The translations under genes were made by a program, and so were the position numbers. A DNA stretch of 9,004 nt, from contig WGBH01000252.1 of the NCBI GenBank assembly GCA_015494435.1, positions 1 to 9,004 on the forward strand, in the 5' to 3' direction. The stretch's first letter is position 1, and every line of letters begins with the position of its first letter. This document shows, piece after piece, positions 1 through 5,110 of this stretch. Source of the DNA: Thiotrichaceae bacterium (lineage in GTDB: Bacteria > Pseudomonadota > Gammaproteobacteria > Thiotrichales > Thiotrichaceae). The notes under the pieces are model-generated. The model did no database searches, was not told the origin of the DNA, and saw nothing but the letters and a program-made list of their open reading frames with translations.

Positions 1-1
1 A

Positions 2-1717
2 ACCGGAGGTTATAGTTTTGATCCTTCACTAGGAGATTTTTCATACGCAGGAAACGATGTATTTAACGGTGGCCTACACCCCACCCAAAATAACATAACG
101 ATACAAAACGAATTCAAATTATCCAACCTCAGAGGGACTCTCGCAATGGCAAAACCCTCTAACAGCGTAGATAATAGCTCCAATCAATGGTTTATAAATT
201 TATCTGATAATAGTTTTTTAGATACTTCCAGCGAAGGCTTCACAGTGTTTGGCGAGATTCTTGACTCAGGAATGGGTGTAATCGATCAGATAAGCAAGGT
301 TCCGACATACAACCTATCAACTGATATTGATTACAAAGCGGCTTTTACAGACGTGCCGCTTAATAATATCACTGACGCCACAAATACGAGTGACATCAAC
401 AATACTAATCTAATCAAGATCAGTCTATCTCGACTTTTTAACATTTCAGATCGCATCGACTTCAGTGATGCGATCCCTGGATCACCCGTACAAAAAAGCA
501 TCGTTGTCAGTAACACCGGCGGTAACAGTTTGACAATTGGAAGCTTTGACTCTGGAACAATAACGCCTCCTTTTTCTATTATTAATGATGCCTGCTCACT
601 ACAGACACTGCTGGCTTTTGAGCAGTGCAGCATCGTTATCGAATTCAATCCCCTAAGGCCTGATTTCTTTGAAAGCACGGGAAGTATCACTATACAGACA
701 TATAAACATAACTTTCCTGTACTGTTAAAAACCCCCTCACCTGATATCGAACTAAGCAAAGACAACATAGATTTTGCTTTTCAGCCTGTCTATAATCCCG
801 CACAAGGATTACCTAAACAGGCCGTAGTACGCATAAGAAATACAGGAGATAGAGACTTAAGCTTATCCTCCGTCAATTTCTCTAGTAGCACCATGGATGA
901 GTTTGAGCTTATCGACAACTGCACAACAAATAATAACGCCTACCAACCAGGAAAAATACAACCTGATTCTTTCTGCATTCTTGTTATAAACTTTAGACCA
1001 AAAGATATCCTTGCCAAAGCTGCCATAATCACCATTATTTCTGATGATCCAAATGAGGCAGTAGTCAGTATTAACATTGCTGGTAACAATACGGATAATG
1101 ATGGAATAGATAGTGCTATTGAGGATGCCGCCCCCAATAATGGTGATGGTAATTTTGATGGAGGCCCAGACAGGTTGCAAAATAATGTTGCATCTTTTGC
1201 AAACAGTAACGGCATCTATACGACTTTGATCACTAATATAGACACACTATTTACCAAAGTTAAAACAGTAGCATTATCATCTATCGAAGCTTTGCCTGAC
1301 AGAGTGAGACTGGATAATGAAGCATTTTCATTCGAACTATCCGGTTTTCCTGCGGGTTCTGTTGCAGAATTCGGATTGATACTACCTGCAGGACATTCAC
1401 CAGCCAATATATACAACTTTGGCTCTACTGTAGATAATAATATACCGCATTGGTACTCGCTTGAAAAAAACTCAACGCCTGGTGTGATAACCTTTGGTGA
1501 TGTGGCTTATGGAACATCCGGTGCAAGGCGTAACATTAGTAGTATCAGGATACTTGATGGTGGTGATGGTGACGCCGATATGAAGGTTAACGGAACAATA
1601 GTATTTGTTGGTGGCCCTGAGATAAACAATCAATCAACATCAAGTTCTGGATCTATGTTGTGGCTACTTTTAATTTCACCTGCATTAATTATTATATTTA
1701 GAACTAGACACTACTGA
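2..1717 (+). CDS. Secreted cyclophilin-type PPIase fused to choice-of-anchor D/U-type surface domains (5' partial)
   Basis: The frame is open from base 2 to the TGA at 1715-1717, so the gene starts outside the window and the ATG at 146 is internal. Residues are numbered from that Met. The codons before it read NEFKLSNLRGTLAMA and are followed by NQWFINL, NSFLD and GFTVFG. This is the C-terminal half of a cyclophilin (peptidyl-prolyl cis-trans isomerase), ending near residue 55; Phe at the human Trp121 position is usual in bacteria. Residues about 97-198 and 199-315 are two beta-rich repeats with NTGG/NTGD turns and a Cys pair each (C150/C161, C259/C277), as in choice-of-anchor D/ASH domains. 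Residues 316-345 are Asp/Asn/Gly-rich (NTDNDGIDS, NNGDGNFDGG) and resemble thrombospondin type 3 calcium loops. Residues about 346-490, with DGGDGDADMKVNG, fit a choice-of-anchor U domain. The end (SSSGSM, hydrophobic 504-518, RTRHY) resembles a C-terminal anchor or sorting signal, not PEP-CTERM. It is probably exported and surface-attached. The cyclophilin and overall layout are clear; substrate and role are unknown. Confidence 0.85.
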   Translation, partial: TGGYSFDPSLGDFSYAGNDVFNGGLHPTQNNITIQNEFKLSNLRGTLAMAKPSNSVDNSSNQWFINLSDNSFLDTSSEGFTVFGEILDSGMGVIDQISKVPTYNLSTDIDYKAAFTDVPLNNITDATNTSDINNTNLIKISLSRLFNISDRIDFSDAIPGSPVQKSIVVSNTGGNSLTIGSFDSGTITPPFSIINDACSLQTLLAFEQCSIVIEFNPLRPDFFESTGSITIQTYKHNFPVLLKTPSPDIELSKDNIDFAFQPVYNPAQGLPKQAVVRIRNTGDRDLSLSSVNFSSSTMDEFELIDNCTTNNNAYQPGKIQPDSFCILVINFRPKDILAKAAIITIISDDPNEAVVSINIAGNNTDNDGIDSAIEDAAPNNGDGNFDGGPDRLQNNVASFANSNGIYTTLITNIDTLFTKVKTVALSSIEALPDRVRLDNEAFSFELSGFPAGSVAEFGLILPAGHSPANIYNFGSTVDNNIPHWYSLEKNSTPGVITFGDVAYGTSGARRNISSIRILDGGDGDADMKVNGTIVFVGGPEINNQSTSSSGSMLWLLLISPALIIIFRTRHY

Positions 1718-1720
1718 AAA

Positions 1721-1770
1721 CAGTGAGAAACTATCATCCGGAGAGAAAGCACCTATACGTTTCTCAACTG
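1721..1770. repeat. Long-looped inverted repeat between convergent genes
   Basis: CAGTGAGAAA (1721-1730) can pair with TTTCTCAACTG (1760-1770) with one bulged base, leaving a loop of about 29 bases. It lies just past the stop codon of the cyclophilin-fusion gene, in the 163-base gap between two converging genes where transcription should end. No T-run follows on either strand, so it is not a standard intrinsic terminator. A weak 3' structure or chance are both possible. Confidence 0.2.
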
Positions 1771-1880
1771 TACCTGATCCATAAACACGCCCCCTAACAA
1801 TTCTGGACACTTACCTACCACACTATCCTGACAGGATTCCATCCATGGAAACTCAGAATTGCCTGTTTAGCGCTGGAATA

Positions 1881-2594
1881 TTACCGAGGTTTTCTTCTTG
1901 AAAGCCCTATCAAGCCAATCAAACCGCTACCAAATAACCAAGCCGCAGCAGGCACTGGTACGGCTGATACTGTCCCTTCGAGGTGAATTTTCCAGTTCAC
2001 ACCACCAAAACCACTTGGATTATCAAGTGGAACATGCGCTGTATAATTAAGAACAAAACTATCGCCTAAAGAACAGTCTAGTCCGCAGGTCAAGTTAGCC
2101 GTACCATCTTCAGCAGGAAAATTAGTAAAATCACCACCAAGATCAATATTTGTAATAACATTCCAGGTAACACCCCAGCCACTGAAATCCAATAAAACGT
2201 TACCGTTGCCATCATCACTAAGGATATTCACGGGTGAATTACTCTGATGCGCACCATATTCTCCGAGAAATAACCAGGGCGCGTCAAAAGGTGATTCCAC
2301 AGAACCAACCAGCCCTATGGGTATCGTCGCAACCTGTGACTGACCTACCAACAGCCCGCCATCAGTTCCTGGTGATAAAGGAATGGACTCATAGGGAGAA
2401 AAGGCGCCGTCATCATTAGTGTCAACTGAAAAGTAGCTCCCCTGAATGCCAATGAGGTCACCATAAACAGGTTCATATACCGGGGCACCGGCATCAAAAG
2501 CCAGCAATGCAGAAGAACTTAATGAGGCATGAGATGAAAAAGCAGTCATGCTTGTCATTAGGCCTATAGATAATATTGAATAGTTTTTTTTCAT
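1881..2594 (-). CDS. Exosortase-substrate secreted protein, VPxPA-type C-terminal tag
   Basis: The 237-residue protein starts with a Sec signal peptide (MKKNYSILSIGLMTSM, probable cleavage after SSHA at residue 23). It ends in a three-part sorting signal: VPVPA at 212-216, a hydrophobic stretch WLFGSGLIGLIGL at 219-231 and a basic tail SRRKPR. Exosortases cut and anchor or release such proteins at the outer face of the cell. The middle has an EF-hand-like loop, DTNDDGAFSPYE (58-69), a Cys pair in LTCGLDCSLGD (C170, C174), and the phrases LDFSGWGVTWN and PSGFGGVNWKIHLEGT. These recur in a family of gammaproteobacterial PEP/VPLPA-CTERM proteins of unknown function. The start is supported by GGAGA eight bases before the ATG (2602-2606). 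The gene follows the 2710-3327 gene after 115 bases on the same strand and may be co-transcribed with it. Signal peptide and tag are clear; the function of the mature domain is unknown. Confidence 0.9.
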   Translation of the reverse strand: MKKNYSILSIGLMTSMTAFSSHASLSSSALLAFDAGAPVYEPVYGDLIGIQGSYFSVDTNDDGAFSPYESIPLSPGTDGGLLVGQSQVATIPIGLVGSVESPFDAPWLFLGEYGAHQSNSPVNILSDDGNGNVLLDFSGWGVTWNVITNIDLGGDFTNFPAEDGTANLTCGLDCSLGDSFVLNYTAHVPLDNPSGFGGVNWKIHLEGTVSAVPVPAAAWLFGSGLIGLIGLSRRKPR

Positions 2595-2601
2595 TTTATA
2601 A

Positions 2602-2606
2602 TCTCC
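2602..2606 (-). promoter_or_regulatory. Ribosome binding site of the 1881-2594 gene
   Basis: GGAGA on the minus strand, followed by TTATAAA and the ATG at 2594. Motif and spacing are good and fix the start, and a signal peptide follows immediately. Confidence 0.75.
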
Positions 2607-2690
2607 GTTTAGTTAATTGTTGCCTCGCGATACCACGATTTTACATCCACCTCCAAACTTACCGTTACAAGAGGCCCAAATAGCTATCTA

Positions 2691-2710
2691 AATGATTTAC
2701 AACAATCATT
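2691..2710 (-). repeat. AT-rich hairpin at the end of the 2710-3327 gene
   Basis: AATGATT (2691-2697) and AATCATT (2704-2710) are perfect 7-bp inverted repeats around a 6-base loop, and they touch the stop codon of the upstream substrate gene. The stem has only one G-C pair and no T-run follows on the minus strand. It would be a poor terminator, so read-through into the next substrate gene is plausible. Confidence 0.3.
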
Positions 2711-3327
2711 CAAGATAATATGTGTGATTTACGCCGGGTAAGCCCTATCAAACCAATCAGACCCGACCCAAACAGCCAGACGGTTGCTGGCAACGGTGTT
2801 GCAACAACAAAACTCGTTGCCATATCGACACCCAGGAACGGTCCCTCTACCATAGAAAAGCCAGCAAGGCCATTAGCATCGACATCTACTGGCGTTAATA
2901 TCATGTCACCGCCAAGATACCTGACATCAAACACATTCAACACATCAATATCAGCATTACCATGCCAGTCAAACAAAAAATGCATGCCAATCTGATTTGC
3001 GTTAACCGTCATACTTATACTTTTCCCAGGCGTCTCCAAATCGCCTATCGAATCAAATGTATAAGTGCCGGCAACCCAGTAAAAATTCACATCGTGTGCC
3101 ATCAATGGATAAGCAAAGAAATTATCTATCTGAAAGTCTGAAGAAGCGCCAGGTACAGTAAGAACGCCACTAGCTATCTGTCCTAGCAGCGGATCATTAA
3201 ACTCATATTGTGCTGTTTGCAGCGTGCACTCTGGACAGATAATGTCATATATTGACGCAAACGACGGTGTGGAATTGAATAGAAGAAATATTGCTGTAAT
3301 TTTTAATAACAATTGATGCTTTATCAT
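2710..3327 (-). CDS. Exosortase-substrate secreted protein, TPLPA-type C-terminal tag
   Basis: The 205-residue protein has a signal peptide (KHQLLLKITAIFLLF, probable cleavage after SFA at residue 24) and a C-terminal sorting signal: TPLPA at 177-181, WLFGSGLIGLIGL at 184-196 and basic TRRK. The hydrophobic segment and Arg-Arg-Lys are almost identical to those of the neighbouring 1881-2594 protein, so both should be handled by the same exosortase. The mature start has a CPEC motif (C31, C34). Residues 148-169, with DVDANGL and MVEGPFLG, match a phrase I recognise from other proteobacterial PEP-CTERM proteins; its function is unknown. The ATG has AAGGGA at 3335-3340 as ribosome binding site. 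Upstream lie a sigma-54-type promoter and a palindrome, and beyond them prsR on the same strand. This suggests direct activation by PrsR with sigma-54. Signal peptide and tag are certain; the role of the mature protein is not known. Confidence 0.92.
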   Translation of the reverse strand: MIKHQLLLKITAIFLLFNSTPSFASIYDIICPECTLQTAQYEFNDPLLGQIASGVLTVPGASSDFQIDNFFAYPLMAHDVNFYWVAGTYTFDSIGDLETPGKSISMTVNANQIGMHFLFDWHGNADIDVLNVFDVRYLGGDMILTPVDVDANGLAGFSMVEGPFLGVDMATSFVVATPLPATVWLFGSGLIGLIGLTRRKSHILS

Positions 3328-3334
3328 TTAAATA

Positions 3335-3340
3335 TCCCTT
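3335..3340 (-). promoter_or_regulatory. Ribosome binding site of the 2710-3327 gene
   Basis: AAGGGA on the minus strand lies seven bases before the ATG at 3327. It supports this start, which opens directly into a signal peptide. Confidence 0.65.
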
Positions 3341-3375
3341 ACTAGATGCCACATATTATGCTTATTGATTCATAA

Positions 3376-3391
3376 AGCAATATTTATACCA
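3376..3391 (-). promoter_or_regulatory. Sigma-54 (-24/-12) promoter of the 2710-3327 gene
   Basis: Read on the minus strand this is TGGTATAAATATTGCT. The sigma-54 consensus is TGGCAC-N5-TTGCW; here the -24 GG and -12 GC have the required 10-base spacing, and TGG, the A of CAC, TTGC and the final T all match. Transcription would start about 12 bases past the GC, near 3365, giving a leader of about 38 bases that contains the ribosome binding site. The gene immediately upstream encodes a sigma-54 activator (PrsR), which fits. The promoter has not been tested, but it is the best sigma-54 match I found in the gaps of this window. Confidence 0.7.
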
Positions 3392-3400
3392 ATATAAATA
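3381..3400. repeat. Perfect 8-bp inverted repeat over the -24 box
   Basis: TATTTATA (3381-3388) and TATAAATA (3393-3400) are perfect inverted repeats separated by CCAA. They span the -24 half of the sigma-54 promoter. The sequence is pure A/T in an AT-rich region, so chance is a real possibility. It could also be an operator that blocks sigma-54 polymerase. Confidence 0.35.
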
Positions 3401-3488
3401 ACCCTATATTTATCAAATAGCCAACGATTATTTAGAGTATTATTATTTTTTAATGTGTAAACATAATCGTCATGCTAGCAAATATATT

Positions 3489-3503
3489 TATACTGTCAGT
3501 ATA
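3489..3503. promoter_or_regulatory. Palindromic probable enhancer site for PrsR
   Basis: TATACTG (3489-3495) and CAGTATA (3497-3503) are perfect 7-bp arms around one central base. The centre lies about 105 bp upstream of the -24 box and about 130 bp upstream of the expected transcription start. Dimeric Fis-type sigma-54 activators typically bind palindromes at this range. The one-base centre and AT-rich arms make an RNA hairpin or terminator for prsR unlikely. Assignment to PrsR is inferred from position and from the adjacent gene. Confidence 0.5.
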
Positions 3504-3553
3504 CAAAGCACTTTTATCAGATTTACGCGCGGCATTGTGGAATGATTTAGTAT

Positions 3554-4903
3554 TTAAACTGTTATGTTTAATTTTTTAATTAAATCATAAAGTGTAGGTC
3601 GACTCACACCCAGAAGTTCAGCAGCCGGCGCCACCTTTCCATTGACATGCGACAAAGCTCGCAAAATGGCCTGCCTTTCAATTTTTTCACGTATATCCCG
3701 CAAGTTGAAATTCATGGTCTCTGAAGCCGTTCTGTCAAGTTCAAGGTCACTAGCAGATAATTGCTTGCCATCAGTCATAATAACCGCACGTTTAATTCTA
3801 TTCTGCAGCTCACGCACATTGCCTGGCCAGGTATATGACTCCATTGCACTTAGTGCATCTTTGGTAAAACCACGCAGCTTTCGACCATGATCTTCATTAA
3901 ATTTTTCAAAGAAGAAACGAGCCAATACTATAATATCGCCTTCTCTGTCACGTAATGGTGGTATTTCTAACGGGATCTCACTAATACGATAAAACAGGTC
4001 TTCCCTGAACTCGCCCTTTTCAATCTTTTCACGTAAGTTTTGATGCGTTGCACAGACTACCCTAACATTAACAGGTATTGGGGCATGCCCACCGACGCGT
4101 TCAACAACCCGCTCCTGCAAGAAACGCAGTAATTTAGCCTGTAGCGTATAAGGCAGATCTCCCATCTCATCAAGAAACAAAGTGCCGCCATTTGCGTACT
4201 CGATCTTACCTATAGTTTGTTTATTGGCTCCTGTAAATGCGCCCTTTTCATAACCAAACAACTCACTTTCAAGAAGCGTGTCAGGAATAGCTGCACAGTT
4301 TATAGCTACAAAATTTCCTGCGTTATTTGCACCGAGTGTATGCAAGCCCCGGGCACATAATTCTTTACCCGTGCCACTTTCACCAAGCAAAAGTACCGTT
4401 GCATCTGAGGGCGCAACTTTCTCCACCGCCTTACATACACCCTGCATTTGCGAACTACAGGCAATAACACCAGCAAAGGGTTCATGTGTACCACTTGCTT
4501 GCAGACGAAGGTTCTCATCTTCTAATTCTAATAGACGGAAGGCTCTATTAACGATTAAACCGATAATTTCTGGCTCAAATGGTTTGCTGTAAAAATCATA
4601 AGCGCCAAGACCAATAGCCTTAACCGCATTCTCTCGCTCTTCCTGCCCTGTAACAACGATAACTTTTATATTCGGGTCAATCTCAAGAATTTGTTCCAGG
4701 GTGACAAACCCTTCACTAGGATTGTCCTCATGTGGTGGTAAGCCTAAATCAAGTGTAACAACAGAAGGTTTATTTTTTTTTACTTGCTCTATCGCAGATA
4801 ACCGATCATCTGCAAGTAATACATCATAGTTTTCAAAACACCAGCGTATCTGGCTTTGCAGTCCAGGATCGTCTTCTACGACGAGTAATTTATTATTATT
4901 CAT
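3554..4903 (-). CDS. prsR: PrsR, PEP-CTERM-system sigma-54-dependent response regulator
   Basis: The 449-residue protein has the three domains of an NtrC/AtoC-type regulator. The receiver (about 4-120) has acidic D11/D12, phosphoacceptor D52 in VTLDLGLPP, T85 and K107. The AAA+ ATPase (about 140-370) has Walker A GESGTGK at 174-180, the sigma-54-contacting GAFTGA loop at 221-226, Walker B LFLDE with D245/E246, and FREDLFYRI followed by PPLRDR. The Fis-type helix-turn-helix (about 397-449) has APAAELLGVSRPTLYDLIKKL. Opening phrases such as LLVVEDDPGLQSQIRWCF and ENAVKAIGLGAYDFYSKP are characteristic of PrsR, the regulator that accompanies exosortase/PEP-CTERM systems. Phosphorylated PrsR should bind enhancers and drive open-complex formation at sigma-54 promoters of sorted proteins; one such promoter lies just downstream (3376-3391). 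The kinase gene prsK is 207 bases upstream on the same strand. The start has no clear Shine-Dalgarno sequence, but the family's usual N-terminus begins here. Confidence 0.93.
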   Translation of the reverse strand: MNNNKLLVVEDDPGLQSQIRWCFENYDVLLADDRLSAIEQVKKNKPSVVTLDLGLPPHEDNPSEGFVTLEQILEIDPNIKVIVVTGQEERENAVKAIGLGAYDFYSKPFEPEIIGLIVNRAFRLLELEDENLRLQASGTHEPFAGVIACSSQMQGVCKAVEKVAPSDATVLLLGESGTGKELCARGLHTLGANNAGNFVAINCAAIPDTLLESELFGYEKGAFTGANKQTIGKIEYANGGTLFLDEMGDLPYTLQAKLLRFLQERVVERVGGHAPIPVNVRVVCATHQNLREKIEKGEFREDLFYRISEIPLEIPPLRDREGDIIVLARFFFEKFNEDHGRKLRGFTKDALSAMESYTWPGNVRELQNRIKRAVIMTDGKQLSASDLELDRTASETMNFNLRDIREKIERQAILRALSHVNGKVAPAAELLGVSRPTLYDLIKKLNITV

Positions 4904-4942
4904 GGAGTAATTTTTAACATAGTTTTAGTCATTTGTCGAAAT

Positions 4943-4971
4943 ATTTAACAGCGTTTTTGTTTATTTTTCAA
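4943..4971 (-). promoter_or_regulatory. Possible sigma-70 promoter of prsR
   Basis: On the minus strand TTGAAA (-35, 4966-4971, five of six consensus bases) is followed after 17 bases by TTAAAT (-10, 4943-4948, four of six). The start would be near 4936, giving a leader of about 33 bases. It lies in the 207-base gap between prsK and prsR, which is otherwise AT-rich and featureless. This would allow PrsR to be made separately from PrsK. Matches like this are common by chance in AT-rich DNA. Confidence 0.35.
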
Positions 4972-5110
4972 TACACTACTAATTTTATAAATAAGCCCTG
5001 TAATTCTAAGTGAAGCTGTGAAGGAACCTATTAGTTGATTATCGTCATAAGATCATTTAGCTTCGCTCAGGATAGCAATAATGACTATATGTAAATCTAC
5101 GCGGAAACTA

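Noticed and set aside
146..148. ATG as the start of the cyclophilin-fusion gene
   Set aside because: The frame is open back to base 2 and the codons before the ATG encode the conserved cyclophilin strand leading into it (SNLRGTLAMA). It is an internal Met.
331..1416. Minus-strand open frames of 66-145 codons within the cyclophilin-fusion gene
   Set aside because: They lie opposite a clearly recognisable coding frame, have no family resemblance, and have no independent start signals.
3411..3423. IHF-like site between the palindrome and the sigma-54 promoter
   Set aside because: Only the TATCAA half of the IHF consensus is present; the TTR half is missing (CCA at that place). The position would be right, but the match is too weak.
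3489..3503. The palindrome as an intrinsic terminator of prsR
   Set aside because: The arms are AT-rich, a hairpin would need to open bases to make a loop, and no T-run follows. A DNA-binding site explains it better.
4278..4592. Open frames on both strands inside prsR
   Set aside because: They overlap the receiver and ATPase regions of prsR, whose motifs are intact; the alternative frames show no recognisable protein.
5014..5029. Sigma-54-like sequence upstream of prsR
   Set aside because: GG and GC are correctly spaced but the rest is poor (AGGTTC-N5-CAGCT), with TGG and TTGC both broken. Not enough to call autoregulation.
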